NCBI GenBank assembly: GCA_019914995.1
Contig: CM034130.1
Span: forward strand, 1,550,001-1,614,000
Direction of reading: 5' to 3'
Length of the DNA stretch: 64,000 nt
Origin: Acanthochlamys bracteata
Taxonomy: Eukaryota; Streptophyta; Magnoliopsida; Pandanales; Velloziaceae
Each line of letters opens with the position of its first letter. The stretch's first letter is position 1. Below are positions 22,201 to 36,257 of the stretch, in pieces. The notes under the pieces are model-generated. The model had not been told where the DNA came from and did no database searches. It was given only the letters and a program-made list of their open reading frames with translations. Made by a program: the position numbers and the translations under genes.

Positions 22201-24254
22201 GGTTTCACTATTTAAAAGTAAACCAGCTATACAAGGCAATGATTTTCTCCACAAGTTTTTCTCTATAGCTTAGTAATATTTCCCTCAAATAAAAAGAAAA
22301 CCTAAACCATACTGTATCTCCTTCATGAATCACTATAATAATAAATGACTTCATATAACTGATAGTCCACAACCTCTTATCACCTTTGACTCATGATGTG
22401 AGAGAAATTACCAAGCAAAAAGTTACCTTTTACGAAGAATAATGTTAATAGTTCCTTTCAAAGCTTCTTGAAGAAGCAAAAAAATTTCAAACTCTATTGA
22501 AAGAGGTTGACGACTTATCCATTTCACCAGTATTAAGTATCATTTCTGCTAGATTAAGTATTAGGTGGAGGAATGTTACTTTCTGTTGCAAGTTCTTATA
22601 TCTTGGAGGAATGCAGAATCCCTGCGATTGTAGTCAGGTCTTTCGCAAGCAATACATCACCTTGAAAGGAAACTGATAGCCTTCATTAACTTCTCAACTT
22701 CAGCATTACTGAAATAACTAATGCCACGAGCACAGCAATGTTGCTATAGGCTATCTCACACTTGCAAGGAAGCCAAGAATGCGAGGAGGCTGTGGAGAAG
22801 CTTTAAAGAAATAAATAAAACATCAACGGATTGCTAGCCATCACATTGAAGAGACGCACTTCGGTCTGCAATATTCCCATATGGCTACTATATTGTGGAT
22901 TAACGCAGTCTTCGATAGAACAGTGGGACAAGGAAGTACTTGCATGCACAGAGGCAAAGCTGAAACTCGTGTTAAAATATTTGCATGCTTCCAAGATTTT
23001 TATGATTGCCAGATTCATATGGAGCTATCTTTGTGAAAATGATCAAACAGTCACATTTTACTAGCTAATGGAAACTTCTCTGAAATAAGATACTTGAATC
23101 ATCACATATCAGGACTGAGATGAAAAGCACTTAAAAAAACCATAACCTCTTGAAAAGGCAATTATCACAAGGGAGACTAAAAGTAAACGCCCCAGCTATC
23201 AGTTTAAATGAAAAGAAATGAGCTGGAAACAAAATCAGTTGGAGTTCTAGTATAAAGAACTCACCTTCATCCACCGGCACCTCAATGCCACATCCCTGAC
23301 AGTCTTCTCACGAAGCATTGCAGCTATCTTGATATACTTCATTATGTGAGGTAAACCAGCATATCTGAGGCATAGATACAGATGTATGGGTATGTGAGAG
23401 GGAGCTATATTAGAGAGATATAAAAGGACGTATCAAATTAAGATAAAAACAGATCAGTCAGTCAATAGAGAATGGAAAAGCCGAGTGCAACAAGCAATCC
23501 AACAAATGATGCATGGATGCATTAGTTCAAACGGAAATGATGAACAGAAGCACTTCCCAATGGAGAATGGAAGGCATGATTGCAAGAGCTACTACATCTG
23601 CTAAACTAACATGATTTTAATATGATAAATACAAACAACTAATAAATAGGAGAATGGTAGGCATGAAATGTCACAATTTACAAAGTAAATTACAGATGAC
23701 AAACCTCATGGCTAACGGATATCTCTTTCAGTTAGCTTACATCAGAATGACACCAAAGAAACCTATATATGCTAGGATGCAATGTAAATGGATATGTTTG
23801 GCCGACTGCGAATAAAATAAGCCATGGAACAACAGAGCTAAAGGAGGCATAGTATACAAAGGTTAAGATTTTAAGTAAAATTTAACACAAGAAACAAAAG
23901 GTCACCATACTTGGCAAGTCCATCTCTTAGAATAGCTTGTTCTTCAAATGACCAATGAACTGCAACGCCAGGATCACATCTAAGCCCTGGCACGGGGTCG
24001 GGGTGCATATTGCTAGATCTTCTCCCTTGAGACACTAGAGCTGGGTCGCCTATCATGCCTGGATTCCCAGCCATCATTGTCCCCATGGTGCCATTGATTC
24101 CACCAAAATTGTTCACTGCTCCAGGAGATATCCCTGCCAAGCTGTTCGTGGCCCCAGATTGTTGTGGAATCACTGGTCTATTGTATGAAGACGCTGGGCC
24201 AAAACCCATGCTGGAATCAGCTGTCATTCTGGTGCCAGATATCATAGGGTGCAT
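19208..24254 (-). CDS. DUF3755 / SANT-like nuclear protein
   Basis: A plant-specific family with a Myb/SANT-like helix region, described in Arabidopsis databases as chromatin-related but without a firmly proven role. Eight coding exons in minus order fit phase: 24254-23911, 23364-23265, 21493-21425, 20858-20744, 20291-20200, 19904-19843, 19741-19648 and 19252-19208, giving 306 residues. The N-terminus is rich in Gly/Met/Asn. Then comes VPGLRCDPGVAVHWSFEEQA and the helical block KYIKIAAMLREKTVRDVALR with CRWM. A basic patch (RKENGKRRKAEEQ) follows, and the tail contains VQLLYQIAANIAGSK. The last exon (MLVMLCQQRSSQLQ) is inferred from a good acceptor and phase. If the last intron is retained, the frame stops instead at 19561-19563. 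A 5' UTR exon likely ends at the donor AGAAAG|GTAAAA near 25070. Family call is strong; the C-terminus is less sure. Confidence 0.82.
19350..19558. repeat. MITE with long inverted arms inside the last DUF3755 intron
   Basis: About 209 bp bounded by TATAGGCAC at 19350 and its complement GTGCCTATA ending at 19558. Inner arms also pair: AATCTAGCTATTCGATTGC plus TTGATCGGACGGCCACGAT on the left against the complement of the right (AATCTAGCCATCCGATCGC, TTGATCGGACAGCTGTGAT). It has no coding capacity. A TA dinucleotide flanks both ends as part of the palindrome. No longer target duplication is obvious, so the superfamily is undecided. Confidence 0.75.
20653..20700. repeat. Exact 24-bp tandem duplication in an intron
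   Basis: Two identical 24-bp units, 20653-20676 and 20677-20700, each beginning AGATATAAAAATATAG. They lie in the DUF3755 intron between 20291 and 20744. Perfect identity suggests a recent slippage event. Confidence 0.9.
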
Positions 24255-27132
24255 TTTTTATTTTGAAGATATAAGCTTTCTCCGAAAGGAATTCCTATTA
24301 AAGAATCATCATTAGCATACAGCCTTCAAGCGGTTGCAATAACAACTTGCTTTAGCAAATGTCCAAGAAACAGAGTTTTCCTAAGAGTTTCTCATTCATT
24401 TATGCTCTTCGTTCATAAAACAAACTAACTCTTCTGCGTCTGATCTGTCAATTTAGAAGTATGAATAACAAATTGATAGCAAAAATAGACAGCCTCAGAA
24501 GATACTTCAATTAATTCATAATCAGAATTGATGGGAAACCAACAGTTTATTTAAATGGCGAAGAGAAAACTCAAACAGATGAAAGATATTGAAAGGTGTT
24601 AATAAATCAATAATTTTATTCAACAATCAGATACAGAATGCTAAAGCCAAAGAATCTGCACCAAAGAACTGATCTATGATCGCATAGCAAGCATATCAAA
24701 AGTCATTACGGTAACTTGAAGTAAAACACAGTTAAACAATCTAAACACAGCAAGCCATCAAAGAGAGCTTTAAAAAGAACTCTGTAACAACCAGTACAAA
24801 TACCCCAAGCCAAATTATGAGATTCTCAACAAGACAAGTACCAATCAAAAGAAAACGAACAGAAACTTGGTACAAAAATTTTAAAAACTAACAGTCTCAA
24901 AACTGAAATTTCCAAAACTATAAGAAATCCCAAAACAAAACTGGAAAAGAAGGAATATTTACAAAATCAAAGTAGAACAACTCAAAAAATTAGAAACTTT
25001 CAAAATCCATAGTTAACATAATTTAAGTCCGATAACGAAACTAGACCAGTAAAAGTTTCACTTTTTACCTTTCTGGCTCGTCAGAATCTAGAAAAGCTGC
25101 TTCTACGCCTTGCTCCAAAGACACCAACAACAACAGCTACCGGAAGCGATTTCTCTCAGAAACCAAAAACAATAAGTAAACTAGGACAGAAATGGATGGT
25201 GCGCAATTAAAAACTTGATTTTGAGCTTGTTGGCAAAGTGCTGGTTGACATCTGGCTTGAGATTCTCGACCACATCGATCTCAACCTGCACGTTTTTCTT
25301 CTACAGAAATTACCCGGGCCAAGATTCCACCATCTCTCTTCTTAACCGCGTTCTACAAAAAAACCAAAAATTGAATATTTTTCAACAAAACTTAAATCTT
25401 TTCTTGTCAAGAAAACAAAGCTTTCGAGTAACTCTAATTGCTCTCGTTTTCTATTGCGTTTTGGATTCCTCTCTGATTGTTTGTTTGTTTGTTTGTTCGT
25501 TACTCCGCGGCTTGTCAGCTACTGCTTTCAATTTCTTTTTTCCCACTGCTTTAAAGTTTTCTGTTTTCTTTTTCTAGTGCCCATCCAGGTTCCACTTACA
25601 ACAACGAATAGCCCTGAATTTCTCTAAATTTACCAAACCTACCAATTTTTCTCCTGCTAATTCACAAACCCAACCTTCAATCTTGCAAGTTCAACAAAAC
25701 AAAATAAATAATTATTATTCCATATTGCACGAATTCTAAGCTGGCGAGTATGATTTCAAACAAATATTCAAACCTTTAACCAAAAGAAATTTAAAAACAA
25801 AATAGTACGATCTAAACAAGCTAGCTAGTCAGTTGCATGAAATTCATAAACACATTTAATTATTTTAAAAAATTGAAAATTGAAACAGGGTAGACAAATG
25901 GATAGATTAGAGAGCGAGGAACAAACAAGGATGACAAACACTGTCGGGAGAGAATTGGCTAGGGACGGCATTTCACCAAAAAAAAGAACTCATTAAGAAA
26001 AAAGAAAAGGAAATAACTCATCAGCTCTCCTGCTTCAAAGTGCGCAATGTGCATTTTCACCAAAAAGCAAAGCAACCAAAGTTAAAGATTATAAATTAAA
26101 GAAAAAGAAACAGAGAAGTGCATCAACATCAACAATTGTAAACAGAAGAAATTCTGCATTTGTTTAAGAAGCAATTATTATAAAAGTCCACCGCCGTACT
26201 GTAATGCTAATCATCATCAATCACTCTCTCTTTCTCATTTTCATTTGATGATAAGATTTTGTTTTGATGAACAGAGATCAAGAAACAAAAACAATCTTTG
26301 CTTCTTCATTCAGAGACAATGCACACTAAAAACAAGCATAATCATCTACAAAACTCGTGCAGTTATATTAAAGAATCATTCTATAATATTAATTTTGACA
26401 ATAAAAAAATTCAGCTTTCTGTTAATTTTGGATAACATATTAAAAATATCAAATGATTAAACTATATAATTTACAAACATATGTACTGACACGAAAGCGC
26501 TGACTCCAATCTCCACAAATCCACATCTACTTTTGGGAATGGTATATTATAGGCGTATTTCAATTATATAAAATTAAAATCTATAAAATTGATTTGTGTA
26601 ATAATAAAGTTCAATAAAAATAAAATATGAATTTATAAATTAAACACTAAAAAGTTAAATTTTAGTATAAATTAAAAATAAATTTAAAATTATAATTAAA
26701 ATACGTGAGTATTAAACTCAAAATGTAGATGCTAAAGCATCTCGTATAAGTCGCCAATTTAAATGGCGTGATATCATAATGATAATCATTACACAAATGA
26801 TAACCTAATAATGAAGGTTATATGACAAGTGAATTTCAGTCTAAACTCAAATGTTATTATATATTGCATCTAATTTCAAATTATAAATTCTTAATAAAGT
26901 GGATAACAAAATTAAATTTCAATATGATATCTGTGATCTTTCTCCAGCTCATCAAATTTTATATAATATTTTCAGACCTACATGGCTTGCGCATACACAT
27001 TTGGAAGCTTTATTTACAATAAGCAGGGAAAAGCAAAGGCGCTGGCAAACTGATGTGAAAAGTATTACCGTAGTGGATTGAGCACGCATATAGAAACACA
27101 TATGATACTGCCCATTATTGAAAATATTTTGG

Positions 27133-27355
27133 AAGCTGTTTGGTTTAGTTTATTACAAAATTAATTTTAATTTTTTATTATATTTTTAATATATATTTAA
27201 TAAGTATTTAACAATTTTATTAAAATTTTAAAAAATAAAGAAATATTCTACATTTTTTTTAAAGATAAATAAATTAAAACTTATTTTTAAAAAAATAAAA
27301 ATATTTTTATTTCAGAAAAAATTATATTTTAAAAATACTTCTAAAATATTCCTGG
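27133..27355. repeat. AT-rich MITE-like relic
   Basis: Begins GCTGTTTGGTTTAGTTTATT, comparable to the TGTTTGG-type end of related copies, and runs through A/T-only sequence to about AAATATTCCTGG. The right end is degraded, so limits are approximate. Confidence 0.3.
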
Positions 27356-27930
27356 AATAGGTGCGGACCGCGTCAGGCAGATGCGTTCCAAAATTTTTTA
27401 ATTTATTTTAATAAATTTTTGTACATACTTTATAATTTTTTTTAAAAACTAAAACTATTAATATATTTTTTATTATATATTATTATTATTATTTTAATCA
27501 AAATAGTAGTACTTGTTTATTGAAATAGCATAAAATATGTCTAATTTTAGAAAAATATTTTTAAAACCACTACCAAATACATTCTAAGAAGATGTTTATT
27601 TTTCATTATAAGAAGTCGTTTGTGAGGAAATTTTCATTTTCTTTTTATTCAATTTATTTAATATTTTTTAATAAATAGTTATATAATTGTTTTTTGGTAT
27701 ATTCTTTTAATAGAAATTAAGCTTGTTTCTTAAAAGATTTAAAAGTATCTTACATTTTAGAAAATCTGCATTTTTTATTTTTCTCTTAAAAATTACATTG
27801 AAATAAATTTGTATATTTAATTTTAAAAATTACTCTTATACTAGCTCTCATTTTTTAACAGAATTGCTTCATTACAAATAGAATTGCCCTAAAAAACTCA
27901 CATTTAGTTTACATATTTAGCTAGTGCATA

Positions 27931-28193
27931 GGGATGTTTAGAGTTAGCGTTTTATTTTATAGATATTTGGAAGTGTTTTTAGAAAAAAAAAAATTTTAAA
28001 CAAAAAATATTTTAAAAACTAAGTTCTATTTTTATCTAAAATAATAAAATAAATATTAATAAAATTTTATTATCGTAGCATTTTTTCGTACTTTATAAAT
28101 TTTCAAAACTTTTTGTAGAATATTATAAAATTTATTAAAAATAAAAAATAAAAATTAGAATTAAAAAATTAAAAAACTTAGCTAAATAGCACC
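27931..28193. repeat. AT-rich MITE, same family as 50859-51113
   Basis: Left end GGGATGTTTAGAGTTAGCG and right end CTTAGCTAAATAGCACC align with GGGCGTTTGGAGTGC and CTTAGCCAAACGCCCCC of the better copy. The internal stretch ATTTTTTCGTACTTTATAAA also matches. About 263 bp, non-coding. No clear target duplication remains, so the insertion is probably old. Confidence 0.6.
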
Positions 28194-29778
28194 TCAATTT
28201 TCAAAATGCGTCCCACTATTGTTAAAAAAATTTAAAAATTTAAATTTAAAAAATTTGAATAAATTGTAGATTATATATATAGTATTTTTATCAATTTAAA
28301 TTTAAAAATATTTTTATTTTCAATATATTCTATTAATTTTCACAATTCATTGAAATTAACCATTACCATATGCATCTTCTTTAGCTATTATTTGATGCCA
28401 ATTCCATAGTAGTTGCTAAATTATGGTTTATTATGGTTTAAAACAATAGTAAAGCATAGAATATTTAAATTCAATTAAAGAAGGCATTCAACTATTTTAT
28501 TGTAGATTTCAGTTCTTCTATTAAAAAAAAGAACATTTATAAGAAACTCAACATTCATAATAAAACTTTTTGAGATACATATTCATTTCTATTCTATTTT
28601 CTATTCTGATTCGGGCCTGCTAATTTATAGTTCCCGTCTCTGTAATATATATTTTTTTGTGTGCTACTTCTTCAGATCGTCTCTCTCTCTCTCCCCCGGT
28701 AGCCCCGGCAAGTGATTTCTCCTCCTTTCTCCGGCAGACTCGCCGGAATATTCTGGTAAATTTTGTTCATTATGACTTTAGTCGCTTTTCCTGCTTCTAT
28801 CCATCAGTGATTTTAGTTATAATCTATCTGTGAGATCTCCTTCATTTTATATCTCTTGCGTGCTCGTGTTTTTTTTTATAATATTTTCGACTCCCAAATC
28901 TCTGAATCGTGTTCAATCTAGTGTAGATTTGATTGCCGGATCTAGAGATTCAAGAAGGAATGAAGTTTGTTACGATAGTGAGAGGTTGCTGTTTGGTGAA
29001 ATATAACTTTAGATTGACAGTGATATCATTAGTATTTGAAAAATATGCACCGTATTGAAAATGCGTTTCCGGTATTGGATCTCTAGTGCATCATCAAAGA
29101 CGAATCTGTGTTATTACACTGCTTGAAGGAAAACTGTTATCAGATCCAGATCTTTATTTTTTGTGTTTAGATTAATTTGTTAAAATACCTACCTGCTTTG
29201 TGTTTTGCAACTTCCAGCATGTCATATTGTCATTTATTTGCATTTCATCAATGATCATATGTTCATCTTGCTTGACTTCATGGAATACGTTGGTAAACAG
29301 TTCAGCTGATGTATCAGAAAGCTACTCTATAGATATCCAAGTCTAAGGAAGGTTAGCCTTTGGATAAAAAAGCTGGTAGTCTTCTACGTTGGATTTCAGT
29401 TTTGTTACTACATCTGCTTGTATTCATCCTTGCTTGTAATTAATATGTCAATATATACTGAGTTTTCTATCGTAGGATGTGTATATATAATTTTATTGGA
29501 TGTGTCCGACAAGAAAGACCATTGTGCTGTAGAATATGGGAGATGTATGCCTTAGATAACTGACATGTTTCATGTTTTGATTCTATTCTTATTGTATACT
29601 TGTAGTTTCTCTCACAGTTTCTATTTAAATTTCTGTTGTTTAAGTTCTCATGTGCTAATGGCAGGTATACTTCTTTCCAAATAGGTTCGCATATTGACTT
29701 GAGGTCTTTGCTGGATCTGCAGCTTAAATAGTCTCATCACTAAGCTCAAGAGATACCGGAGTTTTTGATTAATTTATA

Positions 29779-32700
29779 ATGGTAATAATGGGATTTCGTC
29801 CTCCAAGTTGGCTTCAGATGATTTCCCAATAACATTTTAAAAGTTACATTTCCTTTCTATGAGCTTCTTGTGTCTAATGATTAATTGCTTAGTAATTTGA
29901 TAGTAAATAATCTTACGGTCTTTAAAAGTTGGTATATGCTAGACTATTTAGAAAGGCCATGTCAATCTCTTTTTGTGTGAATTTGCCATGGCATCTTTGC
30001 ATTATTGATGTGTTATTGCAAGGTCGTGTCAGCTTAAAGCAATGACCCAAATAGAGCCTCTAGTTTTGTGATCATTAGGCTTGCAATTTGTAACTGTTAT
30101 TATTTTCTGCCAAAGTTATTCCTTGGTTGCACCATACATTTTTGCTCTCCTTTATTTGCAAGTAGGTACTGGCTGAATCATAAAATTGTCTTCCCTTTTT
30201 GTCCAAGCAGGTTGTTCTTGCAGCTTCTATTATCAGCAAGTCTGGAAAAGGTTAGTTTGAAGTTAAATAAAATAAGTGTTGGCTTCAATTCTTCTATTTG
30301 TATTTCTAAGAAATATTTATCCTTTGCTTTATGGTTTCTTGGTGAACTCCTAGATGGTTCAGTATGTACTTTCTACTAGTACTAGCTTACACTATACCAT
30401 TATCATATAAATAGGGCTCAGAGTTTTCCAGATAAGAAATAAATTATCTGAAACTTCTCGGAGGTTGGAGGACACCTTATGTTGAATAAACTAAGCAGTA
30501 TAATGAAGTCAACAATTTTCAGTCAGTTATCTGTTGTGATTTGCACTTGTGCACCAATCTGAGAAGAATTTCATTTCATTACTACAATCAGAGCATACCT
30601 GAGAGTACAACTTATCTTCCGTGTCATTGTGGCTAAAATGCAGCTCTTACTTCAAGGCAATATGTTGATATGCCAAGGATAAGGATAGAAGGATTACTTG
30701 CAGCCTTCCCGAAGTTGGTTGGTACAGGAAAGCAGCATACTTATGTAGAAACAGAAAACGTGCGCTATGTGTATCAGCCGATAGAAGCTCTGTATTTATT
30801 GCTTGTCACAAACAAGCAGAGTAACATTCTTGAAGATTTGGAGAGTCTCAGATTGCTGTCCAAACTTGTATCCTTTATTAATTGCACTGTAGCTAAGAGG
30901 TTTGTCTTTTGACCATACTAGTCATAAGTAACAGTAATTTGTTAAGTTGCCTTTTCAACTTTAAGCATTTCGATGCATGACTCTTACATGTTTACATACC
31001 ATAGTTCATTGATTGAATCCTTGATTTGTTTTGATTCTTTTTTTTTTTTTTTTTGGTTATGCTGGATTTAAGAGTATGTATCAACTACCACATAATTTGT
31101 CTGGGAATGCTCTTCTTTGCATATGCTTTTGTTTTCTTTTCTATTGACTTTTCAACTGGTGGTAGGTCGACAAAATTGTCTTTTGGCTCTTCTTGATGGA
31201 TTTGCCTATTCATGGTAGCACTAGGCAGTGCATCTGGAAGAAGGTGCTATTTATACTGATTTGACTCTGTGATTTATGGTTTAAGGTGTTTGAATTGTTT
31301 TCTTAACCAATAATAATAGGTACCTGAATATGCACCTTCATTGGATGAAGAAGATATCTGCAGAGCAGCTTTTGAAATAATATTTGCTTTTGATGAAGCC
31401 ATATCACTTGGGCACAAAGAGAATGTTACAGTTGCACAAGTCAAACAATATTGTGAAATGGAGAGTCATGAAGAGCGATTGCATAAACTGGTCCTGCAAA
31501 GCAAGATCAATGACACTAAAGATGTCATGAAGCGGAAAGCTAGTGAGATTGACAAAAGCAAGGTAGTTTCTTAAGATATTATGACGTGGTTTTTGCCCTC
31601 TGCCTTCAGCCTGCTGTCTCTTATGCAATTTTGGCACTGTAATTTTAGATCTGCATAGGCATCTGCTGGAAATTTCAATTCAACACAAGCTGGCATCATT
31701 TAGGGTTTTCACTATGAGATAGATTAGAAAATAAGCAATTAATAAAGTTAAAAGGGTCTTAACAAATTAATAATACTGCAAAAGACCACCCGAGTAAGTT
31801 ACTAAGTAACTGTTTCTATTGTTATCGTGCATTTGGCTGATCTAATAGTACTGGTGAATGAACTTTGTTACTCAGTCTTACTGCTGCTAATGGATCAATA
31901 TGAATGAGATAGCATGTGATGTATTACTTTGTTCTTCTCTATGGATTAGAGCCTAAATAATTTGCGTTAGCATATGATGTATTACTCAGTCTGAATTTAT
32001 CATAGCACTGGTTCTGCCTCTTCTGAATGCCTTTTATGTATTCCTTTAAAAGAATAAATCTATGGTCGAAGTAGCTAGCATTTCCTTCTCTATTTTATTT
32101 TGTATGCACTTCTGTGTATGATTGCAGATAGAGAAGAATAGAGGTGATAAAGGTGGTTATATGGGCATATCAAGTTCCCCAAGAACAGATACTTATAGCG
32201 ATATGACTATTTCTAGTAGTGGAACTGGATTTGGAAGTGGGTCCGGGTTCGGGTTAAGCACTGAAATTGAGACCTCTAGCAAGTCCAAAGGTATTTTCCT
32301 GTCTAAATAACTGAACTATCACAAACCTTTCCACTTGCACGATTGAACGGATTTTGTCTTTTAATTTAAAAGTTGTTGACGGGCAAAGTGAAAGTGTTGA
32401 AGTGCTTATTTCCCTAACTAAAAGGACTCTTATTCTCGCATAAGAAATTTCTTAACTTGTACATTCATGCACTATTAGCTAGAATATGGTCCTTTGGATC
32501 AGGCGAGAAGTTGTCTTTCCAAATTAGGCAAAAAGTTTGTAGTTTTGTGTGATCACATAAGCTGGGATGGTAGTGCTGTTGAAGTGTAAGGCTTGGTGTT
32601 TCCCAACTGATAGTCATGATAAGTAGTCCAAACAAATATTTGAGGTTGAGAATCTTGCAAAAAAGATGGTGCGGTACATTGAAGAAACAAATTATTCACC

Positions 32701-35695
32701 TTTAAACCTTTAAAAGGGCTGAGCCCCTTGGTCTCAGAGCACTTAGGTGCCATAAACTGTCTCAGTTTTTTATGCGGTTTAGGTCTTGCTGATGTATTAG
32801 ATTATTAAACATTATGAGAGCTTTATTCGTGTTGTTTAGAGGTTATCAGCTTCGTAAAAGGAATACATTATTTCAACAGAGCTTATATTTTATATTTTAT
32901 GTCCTATTCCCTGAATGCTGTGTTTAACTTGATGTTTCTCTCCTGATATAACATTTTGATCTACCAGCCCGCCCGTCTGCATCTGCTACTGCTCCTCCGA
33001 AAGGCCTTGGTATGCAGTTAGGTAAGTCTAAGAAGACGAACCAATTTCTGGAATCGCTTAAAGCAGAAGGGGAGGTTATTCTTGAGGATGTTCAACCGGC
33101 TGTTGTTCAGTTCAAATCATCTCTTCCACCAACTGATCCTGTGACTGTAACTGTTGAAGAAAAGATCAATGTCACTATTAGGAGAGACGGTGGTCTTAAC
33201 AGCTTTGATTTGCAGGGCACTCTTTCCCTTCAAATTCTTAACCAGGAAGATGGCTTTGTCCAATTGCAGGTTGGCCCCTGACTGATCTTCTCACTATTTG
33301 TATGGTAGTTTGGTGTGCAACGTGAATACAACTATCCAGTAGGTACTGTGGGATGTATACTTCTAGCTGATATAACTTCTGTTTTTTTTTCTAATCTTTC
33401 CAACCTACATTTAGGTGCTTTTTAGAATGCTAAATACTTGTGCCTTTCCATGTGACTTTGATATTATTTTCCTAGTTTGGGGATTCGACTGAAGAGGTTC
33501 TCATTATTTGACTGTTACTGTTATTTACATAATGTTTCTCCTGAGAAAGAGTGCTTTTCATTCTAGTTCTATTCTGCTGAGTATCTTTGTATCTGATATT
33601 AATTGTTTAATTTCCTATAGGCCTATTGTTACTAAAGAATTGCTCTCATTAATATGATCTTGCGGTGATGGAAGATTGACTTGAGTTTTTCTACCTTCAG
33701 TTTTAAGTAGTGTTTCTGTAGGCATGTTTGTGTGGTTTTATTTGGTGTGCAAGCTCACATTTCCTCGACTAAATCACTGAACCTTGCTGTATGTGCTTTC
33801 AAATTTCAGTATTATAATGCGTCTATATTTTGCAGATCGAAAGTCAAAATGTGCCAGGCTTGAGCTTCAAAACTCATCCTAATATAAACAAGGAGTTGTT
33901 CAACAGCAGACAAATTATCACCTCCAAGGACCCCAACAGACCTTTCCCTACAGGTCAGAATGATGTTGGTCTCATGAAGTGGAGAATACAGGGTTTGGAT
34001 GAGAATTCATTGCCGTTGACTGGTGGGTGTCTGCTTTGTTATAAGTTAAAGATTGGCTGTTTAATCCAGAGCTTCTTACGAATTGTCCCGATGTTGTCAT
34101 TTCTTTTCAGTGAATTGCTGGCCCTCGGTTTCTGGAAGTGAAACGTTTGTCAATATTGAGTATGAGGCTTCAGAAATGTTTGACCTGCAAAGTGTGTTGA
34201 TCTCAATCCCCCTTCCTGCACTTCGGGAGCCACCAGCTGTGCGCCAGATAGATGGAGAATGGAGGTAAGCATGCCAAGCTGCTCTTTCTTGAACCTAGTT
34301 TCCTGTATTTTGAAATTTTTGTTCTTGGTTGATAGCATATTACTTGTAGGCAGACTGAAATGATGGGAACAAACACAACCTTATTTTAAATGTAGCATAT
34401 TTCCCTTTATTTTACAATGTAATAACTATGCCATTGGTGTGACACACTCTTGGTCAACTAATAGTGGTTTCCTTCAATTTGTGAGTTGTAGAGTAGATCA
34501 AACTTATGACGTAACCAACAAACTTATTGTCCACTTTTAGGGTCTTTCTGTTGTATGCATCTAAGAGTACTGATTGTAGTGTTTGTTTTGACGTGCGTAG
34601 TTCATTTGTGAGAGCCCTATGCTTTCTTTGATAAGAGGTGAAAGCCCTATGTTAATGTTTGTAATAGTCATGATTTGCAAAAAAAAGGCAGTTGTTCTGG
34701 GGAGTGTACATTTATATATAAATCTTCATGATATTAAAGGAAAACTAGCATGTTTCAAAGCCATCATTTGTGACTCATACTATTAATAGTTGATTTGATC
34801 TAATTCCTTATTAACATTCGTTATTTTTACTCGGAAAGCTTATTACTTATCTGTTTTATTTAAAGATAGAGTTAGCTTTCCCAAGGAACATATCAATTGA
34901 TGTGAAAGGCTAGTTTTTGTTTCTTGATTGCTTGTATGTTGTTTGCATTGGGCACATTGCTCATCGGTTACATTATACTTCAGGTATGACTCAAGGAACT
35001 CTCAACTGGAATGGTCGATTCTCCTTGTAGATAACTCTAATCGCAGGTATGACTGAATTCTTAGAAGCACAAACAAACAATTACTGTCCTTGTGTGCTCA
35101 TGATATGTTGTCTGGTAAAATGCGTTCTAGAAGGCTTATTCTGGTGATGAATATAACCTTATATCCGTTCCTTTCAGCGGGTCACTGGAATTTGTCATAC
35201 CGGCTACAGATTCATCAGTCTTTTTTCCCATTAATGTGAAGTTTTCTGCTTCGAGCACCTTCAGTGGCGTAAAGGTCAGAGTTTTCTGCACCAGAGTTTA
35301 TAGTTTTTGCATTGCTTTTATCCTTCTTTTATTGCTTGAGGGTAGACAAGTTCAACCATAATGAAGGGCAAAACTGAGTTAGGGTTCTATTAGCTGAACT
35401 AGTAGTTGTACAAAACTTTTACTTGTGGCTCAATTGATCTTTTTACTCTGTTTGAGATGTTCATGCAATAAAGTTTGCATATCTTAGCACTCTATATTTG
35501 TTCATATAAAAAAAGATTTCGTATATACAAAGAAGTTACTTCTTTCAAGTCTCAAGTAATTTGTTCCTCCTTGATCTGTCTGCCTAACTCGAAGAACTGT
35601 TGCAGGTTGCCGATGTCATCCCTCTTAAAGGTGGTGCTTCACCGAAGTTCTCTCAGAGAACACAGTTGCTTGCTGATGTATACCAAGTTGTTTGA
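29779..35695 (+). CDS. Coatomer subunit delta (delta-COP)
   Basis: A subunit of the COPI coat, which carries cargo from Golgi back to ER and within the Golgi. Eleven coding exons fit phase: 29779-29781, 30211-30250, 30644-30867, 31320-31562, 32128-32290, 32968-33269, 33836-34022, 34111-34264, 34984-35046, 35178-35274 and 35606-35695, giving 521 residues, the normal size. The first coding exon holds only the ATG. The longin-like N-terminus follows ([40 protein letters not shown]). Next is a helical linker ([20 protein letters not shown]) and a Ser/Gly-rich hinge. The C-terminal mu-homology domain shows [20 protein letters not shown] and [15 protein letters not shown], and the protein ends [16 protein letters not shown] replaces the more usual DMSRIRIEG. 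It appears fully functional. Confidence 0.95.
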
Positions 35696-36257
35696 AATCT
35701 GATGTTTTTATTTTCCATGGAACTGATTATACCTGGTAATTGAACAAGTACTGGGATCTGGTGCTGTCATTTTCCTATTAACTAAAACGTTTTATAAGAG
35801 ATATAGAATAGTTACTACCCTCTGGATGGGAAATAATGAATTAGTGTTGTTTTCATATCCTCTGTCAGGTTTAAACCTTTACAAGTCTGAGTAGTAGTGT
35901 CCGATCTTTCTTATATAGGGCATGCCTTTGTATGTTGGTAAACCCTATGTCGTTCCATTATAGCAAGGGAAAGATCTGGTTTAAGTGTGTTTTGTGTAAT
36001 TTTAGGAGCTTTGTAAGCTTTCCTATCTAATTTGTTTTCCTTCCATGCTCTGTCAAACAATCATTAGTTGAGCGGTAAGCCACTGTAACAAAATCCTTCG
36101 TAAGACATGTTTGAGAAAGTTACATGGTACTACTGAATGCATTCTTTGTCACCATCGTAGAATCAGCAATTTTTAAATTCTGCAAGGTTAATTATAAATT
36201 TCAGCAACCAGTGCAAAAGGTACCCATCGCCCTATTCCAAACTCTGTTCTGCTTCTA
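35696..36257. other. Spacer between delta-COP and PPR gene
   Basis: About 560 bases in tandem orientation. It holds the delta-COP 3' UTR and the short promoter of the PPR gene. Nothing else seen. Confidence 0.5.

Larger units (their letters stand above)
24255..29778. other. Spacer: divergent 5' regions of DUF3755 and delta-COP with AT-rich core
   Basis: The left part (to about 25240) is the DUF3755 5' UTR and its intron, on the minus strand. From roughly 26500 to 28600 the sequence is very AT-rich and carries at least two MITE-like blocks. At 28681-28692 is a (CT)6 run in a probable delta-COP 5' UTR exon ending near 28755 (ATTCTG|GTAAAT). A long 5' UTR intron follows, before the start codon at 29779. 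No supported protein gene seen. Confidence 0.5.

Noticed and set aside
26822-27081. Two overlapping plus-strand open frames of 60-66 codons
   Set aside because: They lie in AT-rich spacer, have no domain, and their residue make-up (Lys/Asn/Ile/Phe) is that expected from random AT-rich DNA.
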